A stretch of 27,514 nt of DNA from JBDRLH01 sp043813215 (GTDB lineage Bacteria; Patescibacteriota; Minisyncoccia; Minisyncoccales; JAQTPW01). The position numbers and the translations under genes are program-made. Numbering within the stretch: position 1 is the stretch's first letter; the number at the start of each line of letters is the position of its first letter. The notes beneath the pieces were generated by a model. The model saw only the letters and a list, made by a program, of their open reading frames with translations. It was not told where the DNA came from and made no database searches. The stretch lies in NCBI GenBank assembly GCA_043813215.1, contig JBDRLH010000025.1, positions 1-27,514 of the forward strand. The letters run 5' to 3'. Below, piece after piece: positions 20,119-27,514 of the stretch.

Positions 20119-21006
20119 CTAAAAGCCTACGTATTGAATTTCTTCATGTAAATTTACGCCGAATTTATTTTTTACCGATTTTTTTGCAAAATTTATCAAT
20201 TTTTTAACATCTTCTGCTTTTGCGGCGTCAAGATTGACAATAAAATTAGCATGCTTTTTTGAAATTCCGGCCCCACCTATTTTTTTTCCTTTTAAACCGC
20301 ATTTTTCTATCAATTTGCCCGCAAAAAATTTACCGGGATTGGTAAAGACGCTTCCGGCGGAGGGAAAACCGAGCGGCTGGCTTTCTTTCCGGTATTTTAA
20401 AAATTTTTGCAACCTATTTTTTATGATTTTTTTGTCATCTTCTTGAAACTTCATTTTTGCCGACAGAATGATTAAATTTTTATTTTTCTTAAAAATACTT
20501 TTCCGGTAACCGAACCCGCAATTTTTATTATTTAAAAAAATAATTTTCTTTGTTCTAACATCAAGGACTTCAACTTCGTCAATAATATCTCCCATCGATC
20601 GTCCGAAAGCTCCGGCGTTCCCGAAAATTGCCCCGCCCACTGTTCCCGGGATTCCTGCTGCCCACTCCAAGCCCGCCAAACCGTTTTTTACCGAGACTCT
20701 TAATAATTCTGGCAATTTTACCCCAGCCTCGGCAATAATCCTTGAATTTTTAATTTTCAATTTACAATTTTCAATTTTAATTATAATCCCCGGGAATCCT
20801 TTATCGGAAACTAAAAGATTTGACCCTGCTCCCAAAATAAAAAAGGGCAGATTTATTTTTTTGACCGCCGAAATTGCCGCCACTAAATTCTTTTTCGTTT
20901 CTGCCGTAAAAAAATATCTAGCGTTACCCCCAATTTTAAAAGTTGTATAATTCTTTAACGATACGTTTTTTTTAACTCCTTTTGACAAGTCTTCTATTTT
21001 CTCCAT
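20119..21006 (-). CDS. murB: UDP-N-acetylenolpyruvoylglucosamine reductase MurB
   Basis: MurB reduces UDP-GlcNAc-enolpyruvate to UDP-MurNAc with NADPH and FAD, an early step in peptidoglycan synthesis. The 295-aa protein has the FAD-binding start YTTFKIGGNARYFF, FILGAGSNLLVSDKGFPG, the core AGIPGTVGGAIFGNAGAFG, CGFGYRKSIFK (type II MurB tyrosine), PSAGSVFTNP with the catalytic serine, and HEEIQYVG. Length fits type II MurB. Residues about 73-84 (KIENCKLKIKNS) are encoded by an A+T-rich repeat at 20741-20786 and look inserted between two FAD-domain strands. It is monocistronic on the minus strand; noncoding elements lie upstream at 21114-21295. No clear Shine-Dalgarno site precedes the ATG. 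Confidence 0.97.
   Translation of the reverse strand: MEKIEDLSKGVKKNVSLKNYTTFKIGGNARYFFTAETKKNLVAAISAVKKINLPFFILGAGSNLLVSDKGFPGIIIKIENCKLKIKNSRIIAEAGVKLPELLRVSVKNGLAGLEWAAGIPGTVGGAIFGNAGAFGRSMGDIIDEVEVLDVRTKKIIFLNNKNCGFGYRKSIFKKNKNLIILSAKMKFQEDDKKIIKNRLQKFLKYRKESQPLGFPSAGSVFTNPGKFFAGKLIEKCGLKGKKIGGAGISKKHANFIVNLDAAKAEDVKKLINFAKKSVKNKFGVNLHEEIQYVGF
20741..20786. repeat. A+T-rich repeat read in frame inside murB
   Basis: On the minus strand, ATTGAAAATT-type words recur in tandem (AAAATTGAAAATTGTAAATT and continuing) and encode IKIENCKLKIKNS. Insertions of this wording in protein-coding genes are something I recall from other low-G+C CPR genomes; this has not been searched. Confidence 0.6.
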
Positions 21007-21113
21007 AATTTTTGAATAAATTCCTTTTAAGGGATGAATGAAAAAAAATTATCTGAGAGATGCGTAGTATCCAGAAAGTATTATTTAATAATAGCTTTTA
21101 TTCTCATGAATTC

Positions 21114-21200
21114 AAAACCCCCACCAAGTGGGGGGGGCTTGAATGGCCAGAAGAGTTAACTCCTAGTTAAGATTTAGTGAGTGCTATCCTTCTGGCCAAT
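21114..21200 (-). ncRNA. Candidate structured RNA B with terminator
   Basis: On the minus strand CTGGCC-containing arms 21189-21198 and 21144-21153 form a 10-bp stem enclosing an inner TTAACT/AGTTAA hairpin (21156-21170). A second hairpin follows at 21118-21134 (7-bp CCCCCAC/GTGGGGG stem, 3-nt loop) and then TTTTGAATT, a terminator. A TAAAAT just upstream could be its -10 box, overlapping the terminator of element A. It could instead be readthrough 3' structure of A. No reading frame of note is present. Confidence 0.5.
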
Positions 21201-21221
21201 TTCATTTTATCAATATCAAAT

Positions 21222-21295
21222 AAAAAAACAACAGACCTAGCCATGGGCAGGTCTGTTGTCTACTTAACCAAGAATATCCTTTCGGATATACTCAC
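21222..21295 (-). ncRNA. Candidate small RNA A, about 74 nt
   Basis: A good promoter (21302-21330) predicts a start near 21295. The RNA would fold into a short ATATCC-GAAA-GGATAT hairpin with a GNRA loop, a linker, and a terminator with an 11-bp perfect stem (21249-21259 with 21228-21238) followed by seven Ts. There is no start codon with a useful frame. It does not match any small RNA family that I recognise. Confidence 0.6.
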
Positions 21296-21301
21296 AATCA
21301 G

Positions 21302-21330
21302 ATGATAGCAAAATGCAGTTATTTTGTCAA
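21302..21330 (-). promoter_or_regulatory. Promoter of small RNA A
   Basis: On the minus strand a consensus TTGACA (21325-21330) and TATCAT (21302-21307) are 17 bp apart. It begins five bases after the stop codon of the O-antigen-ligase gene, so transcription of the noncoding elements does not depend on that operon. Confidence 0.7.
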
Positions 21331-21334
21331 GCGA

Positions 21335-23371
21335 TTAGATCCCTAAGATGCTTTTGATATCGGGCTCCCACGCAGGGTTGATCTCCAAAGCATTCTTAGC
21401 TTTTTCCTCAGCTAAAGTTTGATTTCCCGCTATCTTGGCTATTTGTATAACTATTAGATGAGACGTCTTTAATTTCGGCTCCAAATTTAAAGCTTTTTCG
21501 GCCGAGGAAAAAGATTCGTCTATTTTCCCCTGATAAATTTGAGTCTGAGCCAGCGCCCAATACCCTTGCTGATTTTTGGGACTAAGCTCTATGGCTCTTT
21601 TTAAAGTCATTTCTGCATTGGAAAGTTTTGAAATATTCGTCGCGACCGTGTAAAAATTGTAAACTTGGCCCAATTTTAAATAGGCACGGTAATCCATGGG
21701 AGATTCTTTTGTGGTATTCTCAAGTTCCTGAATTATAAAATCTAATTCATCTTTTGCGCCTCCTGTGGAAATTTCTTCGGGTGCTTTCCCCTGGATAAGC
21801 TCAATTGTTGACTGGGCGAAAAAATCCCTTATTTGATATTTCCCTATAGAAGAAGCTTGAAGCGTTTCTTTATATAAATCAAGCCTCTCTAGGGAGCCCG
21901 CCGGAAAACCAAGGGCCTTGATGATATAATTGTCTGTTTTCGCAGATTTTATTACGGATATAGAAAAAGAAAAAATAAACAGAATAAGAATGACCGCGGT
22001 CAAAGGAATATTGACGGGCTTTTCTATTTGCGATGAATTTTCTCTATTTTGAGAAATGCTGCCGACAAAAGCTAAGACCAAAAAAAACATCAGATAACTA
22101 TTTATCATATCAAAGACCGTCAGATTCTGAATAAAATAAGATATTAAAACGACCGAAAAGATACCGGCGCACCAAAAAGTAATGTTCTTGCTGAAAAATT
22201 GCTTCCATAACACAAAAAATACTGAGAAGAAAATACCCAAGTAAGATAAAAAACCCAAAGTCCCCGTGGTGACCAAGGTGTCGAAAACAATATTATGCGC
22301 CCGGTCATACCATATATCGGCACCGCATTCGCTCGTGCCCATGCAGGGGTTATAATTTTTGGTGAATGAAATTTCAAAATTTTCCGGCCCCCAACCCAGC
22401 CAAGGTTTTGCCAAAAAACCTTTCCAGGCTCCTGACCAAACTATAAACCTTCCGCCAAAGGTGCTCCCGATATATTTCTCATAAATTTCATCGTGCAAAA
22501 AATTACCCGGCTTTGTAAGAAAAAAAGCCGAAACGATGACGCCGACAATTAAGCATGCAGAAAGGACAAGAACCATTATCCTAATTCTGCCTTTATTTTG
22601 CGAGATTAACCAAGATGAAATTAGCAGAATCAACCCGCCGATGGTAGACAAAAGTGCGGCCTGGGCGGTACTTAGGAATAAAGCTATACCAATAATTATC
22701 ACCCCGATAAGCGATAAAATTTTAATTAATTTTTTTGAATTAAAAAATAGATAAATCGCAAAAAAGAAGTTAAATAACAAATAAGTGCCCAAAAAAGAAC
22801 TGTTGCCAAGAGTCGCTCCTCCTCTGGTCAACTCGGCCATCGGACCCATTACTTTTGGATAGAAATTTATAAAACTCATCAAAACTGCGGCAAAGACCGA
22901 GACGCCGAATATTCTAAGCCAATCTTCTTTTTTTTGAAACACAGAAGAAACTGCCAAAAAGAAGCCGCAAAGATGAAGTTGCATCAAAAGTCCTGTCATT
23001 CTTTCATATTTTGACCAAAATGAACGAGAAAAATCTACCCCCAAGATCGAGCTTAATATAAAAATAATAAGGAATAAAATTATAGTCAGAGTTAAAATGT
23101 TAAGCTTGGGACGATATTTTGGAGCAAAAATTATCAGAATCAGCCAAGCGGCAAAAATTATTTCCGAAAGAGCCATAAAATAAATGCTTTTGGGTCCGAC
23201 AAACGGAAAAAAATATTTAGAACTGACTATAAAGGGAGTAAATAATGTCAAAATAACTCCCACAAAAATAACCCACCAAAGAATCGGAGCGGCGTTTTCC
23301 CCGATCCTCTCTTTTTCTACTGTAAAACTGCCCTCTCTTCTTTCTTTTTTTTCTCGTGATTTTTCTCCCAT
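21335..23371 (-). CDS. O-antigen ligase/polymerase family membrane protein with C-terminal TPR repeats
   Basis: The 678-aa protein has a charged cytoplasmic N-terminus (about 1-28), then about 12 hydrophobic helices to about residue 450. The family-type periplasmic loop is present: GGRFIVWSGAWKGFLAKPWLGWGPENFE, then YDRAHNIVFDTLVTTGTLGFLSYLG, where RAHN is the conserved Arg-His pair of Wzy/WaaL-type (PF04932) enzymes. The last 115 residues form TPR helices (MTLKRAIELSPKNQQGYWALAQ, SSAEKALNLEPKLKTSH, EEKAKNALEINPAWEPD). Enzymes of this class join or polymerise lipid-linked glycans; TPR-tailed versions may be protein O-glycosyltransferases (PglL/TfpW-like). It is third in the operon after the aminotransferase and CapD genes, separated from capD by 24 bp. 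Confidence 0.86.
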   Translation of the reverse strand: MGEKSREKKERREGSFTVEKERIGENAAPILWWVIFVGVILTLFTPFIVSSKYFFPFVGPKSIYFMALSEIIFAAWLILIIFAPKYRPKLNILTLTIILFLIIFILSSILGVDFSRSFWSKYERMTGLLMQLHLCGFFLAVSSVFQKKEDWLRIFGVSVFAAVLMSFINFYPKVMGPMAELTRGGATLGNSSFLGTYLLFNFFFAIYLFFNSKKLIKILSLIGVIIIGIALFLSTAQAALLSTIGGLILLISSWLISQNKGRIRIMVLVLSACLIVGVIVSAFFLTKPGNFLHDEIYEKYIGSTFGGRFIVWSGAWKGFLAKPWLGWGPENFEISFTKNYNPCMGTSECGADIWYDRAHNIVFDTLVTTGTLGFLSYLGIFFSVFFVLWKQFFSKNITFWCAGIFSVVLISYFIQNLTVFDMINSYLMFFLVLAFVGSISQNRENSSQIEKPVNIPLTAVILILFIFSFSISVIKSAKTDNYIIKALGFPAGSLERLDLYKETLQASSIGKYQIRDFFAQSTIELIQGKAPEEISTGGAKDELDFIIQELENTTKESPMDYRAYLKLGQVYNFYTVATNISKLSNAEMTLKRAIELSPKNQQGYWALAQTQIYQGKIDESFSSAEKALNLEPKLKTSHLIVIQIAKIAGNQTLAEEKAKNALEINPAWEPDIKSILGI

Positions 23372-23395
23372 AATTTTTGAACGTTAGTGAAAAAA

Positions 23396-25249
23396 TTAAT
23401 GAATATCCGACTTATATGAAGGAATAATTTCTTCCAATATTTTTATTATATATTTTTTGTCAGCGGCAGCAACCGCCTCTTTTAATCTGCTCAAACTCAG
23501 CATCAGTTTTTCCTTATTCGCGGGAATCAATTTGGCGGCCAAAATTTTTTGATTTTGAGTGGCTAACGTTCCTTCTTCGGCGGTCAAGATTTCTTCAAAA
23601 AATTTTTCACCAGGCCGCGGCCTCGTATACTCTATGGCAATCTCTTGATAAGGCTCAAATCCAGAACGCCTGATCAATTCTTTTGCCAAATCTATTATTT
23701 TAATGGGATCTCCCATGTCCAAAACAAAAACTTCTCCTCCCTGGCCCATCGCCCCAGCCTGCATCACTAGAAGACAGGCTTCGGATGCCACCATAAAATA
23801 TCTTTTCATTTCTGGATGGGTAATCCTTACCGGCCCTCCGTTATCAATTTGTTTCTTGAATATCGGAATGACGCTTCCTCGGCTGTTTAAAACATTACCA
23901 AAACGAACAGAAATAAATTTTGTTGTGCTATTGCTTAAAAGTTGGCAAAGCATTTCACCTGCTCTTTTTGTTGCACCCATCACTGAAGTGGGGTTAACCG
24001 CCTTGTCGGTGGAAATAAAAATAAACTTTTCAGCTGAAAAGGATACCGAAGCTTCAGCTATAACCTTTGTGCCGAAAATATTATTTTTTACCGCTTCTTC
24101 GGCCTGGGCCTCCATCAAAGGAACGTGTTTATAAGCGGCCGCATGAAAAATTATTTGAGGAGACCATTTTTGAAAAATTTGCTTGATTTTATCTTCATCT
24201 GTAATATCGGCTACCAAAGAAATAATTTTTAAATCCGGAAATTTCTCTTTTAATTCTCCTGGAATCTCAAAAATGCCGGTTTCGTCCTGATCTAAAACCA
24301 ACAACAGAGACGGTCTGAATTTAGCTACTTGACGACAGAGTTCGGAGCCAATGGAGCCGGCCGCTCCGGTTATTAATATTTTTTTATTTTTAATGAAACT
24401 GTCAACTAATTTTTGGTCTAAAATCGCCGGCTCTCTTCTCAATAAATCTTCCATTTCGATTTCACGCAAAACCCCCACACCAATCTTAATTTCGCCGTTT
24501 ATCAATTCATCCATCGGAGGAAGAACTTTAATTTTAAACAAACCGGCTTTTTTTCCATGCTCTACCGCCTTTTCAATGATTTTAGAGCCAGCTGAAGGCA
24601 AAGCAACAATCAGAGTTTCTATTTTTTCTTCTTTTGCGATTCTTTGAATATCGTCTATTTTGCCCAAAACCTTAACGCCATGAATTAACAATCCTTCTTT
24701 TGTTAAATTGTCGTCGATAAAACCAACCGGCAAATAAGAAGAGTATTTTGAACTAAGAATGCTTCTTAAAATCTGCTCACCCACATCGCCGGCTCCGACG
24801 ATTAAAGTCCTTTCTTTTTTTCTGACCAAGCCGGCGCGGAACATCTGTAAATAAATCCTTTTTAGAAGACGAATCCCCCCGCATAAAAAAAATATTAAAA
24901 CAAAACTTATAAAAAGAGTGGAGCGTGGAAAGCCGGAAAATGCCGACCAGCCGCGCAAAATAAAAATGGCGGCGCTCAAGAGTAAAAAACCGAACGCCTG
25001 GGCTTTTGCCAGAGAAACAAGTTCCTCTGTGCTGACATAAGCCCAGGAAAAAGAATATAATTTAAAAAAATAAAAAGCAGGCAGGCACAAAAGCAACGTT
25101 AAAATAACAGATCCCCAGATATTAGGAATGTGTGCGAGCGGTATTTGGCCTTCAAATCTTAAAAAAAATGAAAAATAAACCGCCAAAGCAATTAGAATAA
25201 CGTCGGCGATAAAAAAAGGTATTCTTCTTTTAGTGATTGAATCAAGCAT
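23396..25249 (-). CDS. CapD/PglF/WbpM-type membrane nucleotide-sugar 4,6-dehydratase
   Basis: The 617-aa protein has four N-terminal membrane helices (to about residue 125), a first Rossmann region (LIVGAGDVGEQIL, CoA-binding-like) and a catalytic short-chain dehydrogenase domain starting with ITGAAGSIGSELC near residue 290. HAAAYKHVPLMEAQ, FISTDKAVNPTSVMGATKRAGE and RFGNVLNSRGSVIPIF follow. The usual Tyr of the YxxxK pair is Met in MGATK, as in the long CapD/FlaA1 class. These enzymes turn UDP-GlcNAc into a 4-keto-6-deoxy sugar. The neighbouring aminotransferase (overlap 8 bp) can aminate that product, giving an amino-deoxy sugar for a surface glycan; this pairing is inferred from context. 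Confidence 0.93.
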   Translation of the reverse strand: MLDSITKRRIPFFIADVILIALAVYFSFFLRFEGQIPLAHIPNIWGSVILTLLLCLPAFYFFKLYSFSWAYVSTEELVSLAKAQAFGFLLLSAAIFILRGWSAFSGFPRSTLFISFVLIFFLCGGIRLLKRIYLQMFRAGLVRKKERTLIVGAGDVGEQILRSILSSKYSSYLPVGFIDDNLTKEGLLIHGVKVLGKIDDIQRIAKEEKIETLIVALPSAGSKIIEKAVEHGKKAGLFKIKVLPPMDELINGEIKIGVGVLREIEMEDLLRREPAILDQKLVDSFIKNKKILITGAAGSIGSELCRQVAKFRPSLLLVLDQDETGIFEIPGELKEKFPDLKIISLVADITDEDKIKQIFQKWSPQIIFHAAAYKHVPLMEAQAEEAVKNNIFGTKVIAEASVSFSAEKFIFISTDKAVNPTSVMGATKRAGEMLCQLLSNSTTKFISVRFGNVLNSRGSVIPIFKKQIDNGGPVRITHPEMKRYFMVASEACLLVMQAGAMGQGGEVFVLDMGDPIKIIDLAKELIRRSGFEPYQEIAIEYTRPRPGEKFFEEILTAEEGTLATQNQKILAAKLIPANKEKLMLSLSRLKEAVAAADKKYIIKILEEIIPSYKSDIH

Positions 25250-26345
25250 AAAATTTTCTAATAATGTCTATGACATAATCCGCTTGTTTATTTGTAAGCT
25301 CCGGGTACATCGGAAGCGAAATAACTTCCCTGGCAAATAATTCGGAATTTGGTAATTGGAAATGAAAAAGTTTCAAGCCTTTTTGCCAATGGTTGGGAAC
25401 GGGATCTTTAACCAAAGTTTCAATCCCTTTTTCTTTTAAGAATAAAAACAGCTCGTCTCTTTTTTGGGCTCTAACGACGTAATTCTGATAAACATCGAAG
25501 TAATTTTTATTTGAATCTGGCGAGGGCGGAGTTTTTATCTGGGTTATGGCGCGCAAATCTTTGCCGTATCTTTTGGCAACCTCCCTTCTCCGAGTCAACC
25601 ATTTTTGCAGGTATTTAAATTTTATATTTAAAATTGCCGCCTGGAGATTATCTAACCTAGAATTCCATCCATAACACATTATCTCTGTTTTTGTTTTTTG
25701 CCCGTGATCCCTTAAAAGACGGATTTTTTCTGCGACTTCTTTATTGTCGGTAGCCACTGCACCTGCATCACCTGATGCACCCAACACCTTTGCTGGATAA
25801 AAACTGAAACAGCCCGTTAAGCCGAAGGAGCCGGCCGATTTTCCTTTAAATTTCGCTCCCAAGGCCTGAGCCGCATCTTCGATGACAATTAAATTATGTT
25901 TTTTGGCAATTTTCATAATTTTTGCCATATCGCACATCCTGCCGTTTAAATGAATCGGCATTATCGCTTTTGTTTTTGGAGAAATAGCTTTTTCTATTTT
26001 ATCTACGTTCATCTCAAAATCATCGGAGACGTCTATTAATACGGGCTTGGCTCCGACCTGAGCGATCACAGCGATGGAAGCAACAAACGTATGGGAAACA
26101 GTGATAACTTCGTCTCCCAGCCCGATATCAGCCGCCTTTAAAGATAAGAAAAGCGCATCGGTCCCGCTGTTTAATCCCACGGCATATTTTGTACCGACAA
26201 AAGATGCGAGTTTTTTTTCAAAATCTTCCACGTCTTTCCTCAGAATTAAGTCGCCATTTTCTAAAACCTTATTTATGGCTTTAGTAATTTCAACTTTAAG
26301 ATTTTCGTATTGAATTTTATAATTTACGAACGGAATTTTATACAT
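25242..26345 (-). CDS. DegT/DnrJ/EryC1-family sugar aminotransferase
   Basis: A PLP-dependent enzyme that aminates keto-sugars, probably the product of the CapD-type dehydratase. Key features: GLNSGTDALFLSL (phosphate-binding loop), VSHTFVASI, MPIHLNGRMCDM, IVIEDAAQALGA with the PLP-contacting Asp, and GCFSFYPAKVLGASGDAGA with the Schiff-base lysine. I chose the ATG at 26345 (MYKIPFVNYK, a normal family start), giving 367 aa. The frame is open to 26414, but that start would overlap the predicted promoter: a TATACT -10 box lies at 26377-26382 on the minus strand. Residues near the C-terminus (FQLPNSEL) may derive from a short repeat at 25339-25362. It is the first gene of a three-gene glycan operon. 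Confidence 0.95.
   Translation of the reverse strand: MYKIPFVNYKIQYENLKVEITKAINKVLENGDLILRKDVEDFEKKLASFVGTKYAVGLNSGTDALFLSLKAADIGLGDEVITVSHTFVASIAVIAQVGAKPVLIDVSDDFEMNVDKIEKAISPKTKAIMPIHLNGRMCDMAKIMKIAKKHNLIVIEDAAQALGAKFKGKSAGSFGLTGCFSFYPAKVLGASGDAGAVATDNKEVAEKIRLLRDHGQKTKTEIMCYGWNSRLDNLQAAILNIKFKYLQKWLTRRREVAKRYGKDLRAITQIKTPPSPDSNKNYFDVYQNYVVRAQKRDELFLFLKEKGIETLVKDPVPNHWQKGLKLFHFQLPNSELFAREVISLPMYPELTNKQADYVIDIIRKFYA
25339..25362. repeat. Possible short repeat inside the aminotransferase gene
   Basis: TTCC-AATTACC-AAATTCC-type wording (minus strand) encodes HFQLPNSEL in a C-terminal loop. It resembles the ATCCAAA/TTCCAA elements in secA but is short, so chance is possible. Confidence 0.35.
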
Positions 26346-26376
26346 GTTTTTATAAAATTTATTTAACCGCCCTTTT

Positions 26377-26405
26377 AGTATATAATTTTTGCCAGAAGAA
26401 TTAAA
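26377..26405 (-). promoter_or_regulatory. Putative promoter of the glycan operon
   Basis: On the minus strand TATACT (26377-26382) is a good -10 box; TTTAAT (26400-26405), 17 bp upstream, is a weak -35. The predicted start near 26370 supports translation from the ATG at 26345. Confidence 0.4.
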
Positions 26406-26407
26406 GG

Positions 26408-26436
26408 TTGACAAAAAATTAAAATTTATCTATTAT
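26408..26436 (+). promoter_or_regulatory. Promoter of the PP2C-like gene
   Basis: Consensus TTGACA (26408-26413) and TATTAT (26431-26436) are 17 bp apart. The predicted start near 26443 gives a leader of about 60 nt. It abuts the leftward promoter of the glycan operon. Confidence 0.75.
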
Positions 26437-26501
26437 ACATCCACTAAAATCGACCTTTAATAATCTAATTTGGAAAAATAGAACTTAAGGAGGGACATAA
26501 T

Positions 26502-27446
26502 TTGAGTATTGAAAAGTTTGAATTATTCAGTGGAAAATTTAATCATGGTAAGTTTCACGGCCTATACGGGCAAGGAACTTCTGAAAGAAAAGAGGACGGC
26601 TGTATAACGGAAGAAAATATTGCGGGAGTACTCGACTCTTATTCGGAACCCAATTCGCCCAAGCAACCCCAGTTAATTAAAGGGGGCAAATCTCTCGGAG
26701 AGATTAATGTCAGGATAATCGAAAAATCTCTTAGGGGATGTAATCCATTGACTGAACCGCTACCCTGTATTTTAGCAGACGCAAATAGAAACGTTTGGCT
26801 GGAGAAAAAAATCGCTTATTCCATTCCTTGGAAAATGGGCCGGCTTGCCGGCGCCTCCGCAGCAGTGGTTAAACCGAGCAAAAAAATAACCGCAACAATT
26901 ACCGCCGGAGACTGTTTTTTGCTGGTAAGCTTTAAAAACGGGAGATTTTGTCTCTCAAAAAACCAAGTTAAAAAACACGACGAGATAATGCACGCCCAGA
27001 TTGCTAAAATAAAATACCGAATAGCCAGAGAGTGGAAAATAAACTCCAAAAAAGCCACTCAATCTCAAAAAAAAGAAATAAATGACGAGATGTGGAATCG
27101 TTTCCAGCCGTTCCTGGAAAGGGCCAGAATAGAAGCAATGAATAACCCCAAATCCTCTTCCGGATACGCCTCGCTGAACGGCGATCCAAATTCGGTAAAA
27201 ATGTGGAAAGTAAATAATTTTAACACCGAAGATATCCATAAAATTATTATATTTTCCGACGGCCTTCTGCCTTGGAATTTATTGAAAAATATGGAAATCA
27301 AGGATATGGGAAAATACATCCTTGAAATGGAGGCAAGGCTTGGCTTAATAGGAATTGCCCAATCTACCAGGAGCTATGAAGCGACTAATGATTTCGAGAA
27401 TTATATTTCTCAGCACGAAATCACGGCAATAGTTATGGAGTTTTAG
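26502..27446 (+). CDS. Diverged PP2C-like protein phosphatase domain protein
   Basis: The 314-aa protein shows the order of PP2C (PPM) motifs in weak form: RKEDG (E31, D32), AGVLDSYSE (D45; DGxGG in the family), TITAGDCFLL (G-D137), SGYASLNGDPNSVKMW (about 220-235), IIIFSDGLLPW (S252-D253-G254) and the C-terminal HEITAIVMEF, where the family has DDxT. PP2C enzymes are metal-dependent Ser/Thr phosphatases. D32, D45, D137 and D253 could still bind metal, but E306 replaces the last Asp and the DG after D45 is missing, so activity is uncertain. A helical insert (about 155-215) is unusual. The start codon is TTG at 26502, eight bases after a strong AAGGAGGG site. There is no membrane segment, it is monocistronic, and a terminator follows. 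Confidence 0.75.
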   Translation: MSIEKFELFSGKFNHGKFHGLYGQGTSERKEDGCITEENIAGVLDSYSEPNSPKQPQLIKGGKSLGEINVRIIEKSLRGCNPLTEPLPCILADANRNVWLEKKIAYSIPWKMGRLAGASAAVVKPSKKITATITAGDCFLLVSFKNGRFCLSKNQVKKHDEIMHAQIAKIKYRIAREWKINSKKATQSQKKEINDEMWNRFQPFLERARIEAMNNPKSSSGYASLNGDPNSVKMWKVNNFNTEDIHKIIIFSDGLLPWNLLKNMEIKDMGKYILEMEARLGLIGIAQSTRSYEATNDFENYISQHEITAIVMEF

Positions 27447-27463
27447 CAAAATAAAAACAAAAA

Positions 27464-27502
27464 GAGCCCGCCAGTTTACTGGTCGGGCTCGTTTATTTTT
27501 TA
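27464..27502 (+). terminator. Terminator of the PP2C-like gene
   Basis: GAGCCCG plus CCAGT (27464-27475) pair with ACTGG, a bulged T, and CGGGCTC (27478-27490), followed by GTTTATTTTTT. Confidence 0.9.
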
Positions 27503-27514
27503 AAGCCTGATATA

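Noticed and set aside
25242..26414. Longer aminotransferase start at 26414
   Set aside because: It would translate through the predicted -10 box at 26377-26382; the extra 23 residues do not fit the family.
1..27514. CRISPR array, IS element, prophage or integron
   Set aside because: No regularly spaced repeats, transposase, integrase or terminal inverted repeats were seen; the short repeats found are single, scattered and inside genes.

Overview
The window reads as chromosomal DNA from a Candidatus Patescibacteria (CPR) bacterium, most likely of the Parcubacteria side. This is an inference from several things: low G+C with many A/T runs, standard stop usage (TGA is a stop throughout), short and tightly packed genes, short versions of RecJ and PGK, a VirD4-like ATPase with a C-terminal zinc ribbon beside a Trp-rich membrane protein, a sigma-region-4/HARE-HTH protein, and short interspersed repeats read in frame inside conserved proteins. 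No phage, IS element, CRISPR array or tRNA gene was found.

Layout. 1-2716 (minus): kelch-type beta-propeller lipoprotein-like or membrane-anchored protein, CofE-like ligase, then murJ (cut by the window edge). 2760-3612 (plus): a self-contained small gene (93 aa) with its own promoter and terminator, then rnpB with promoter and a bidirectional terminator. 3615-10376 (minus): one long operon running sigma4-HARE protein, membrane protein, VirD4-like ATPase, pgk, recJ-like, rnhA. 10373-14403 (minus): histidine phosphatase, HIT, MTH1-like NUDIX and ASCH genes, stop-to-start coupled, followed by secD-secF. 14481-15392: a lone TIM-barrel gene bounded by hairpin terminators. 15487-15610 (plus): an unclassified small RNA with promoter and terminator. 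15617-18085 (minus): secA. 18107-19769 (plus): epmA-efp, divergent from secA with abutting promoters. 19770-20118: a long hairpin and a possible polylysine mini-ORF. 20119-21006 (minus): murB. 21114-21330 (minus): two structured noncoding elements. 21335-26345 (minus): sugar aminotransferase, CapD-type dehydratase, O-antigen-ligase/TPR protein. 26408-27502 (plus): PP2C-like protein with promoter and terminator.

How the genes work together. Much of the window serves the cell envelope: Sec translocation (SecA, SecD, SecF), peptidoglycan (MurB, MurJ) and surface glycan synthesis (aminotransferase, CapD, ligase). A second theme is nucleotide and translation housekeeping: 8-oxo-dGTP cleansing (MTH1-like), HIT, ASCH, RNase HI, RecJ-like, RNase P, and EF-P with its lysylation enzyme. 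The least understood parts are the sigma4-HARE / membrane protein / VirD4-like ATPase cluster, the orphan 93-aa gene, the PP2C-like protein and the three or four candidate small RNAs.
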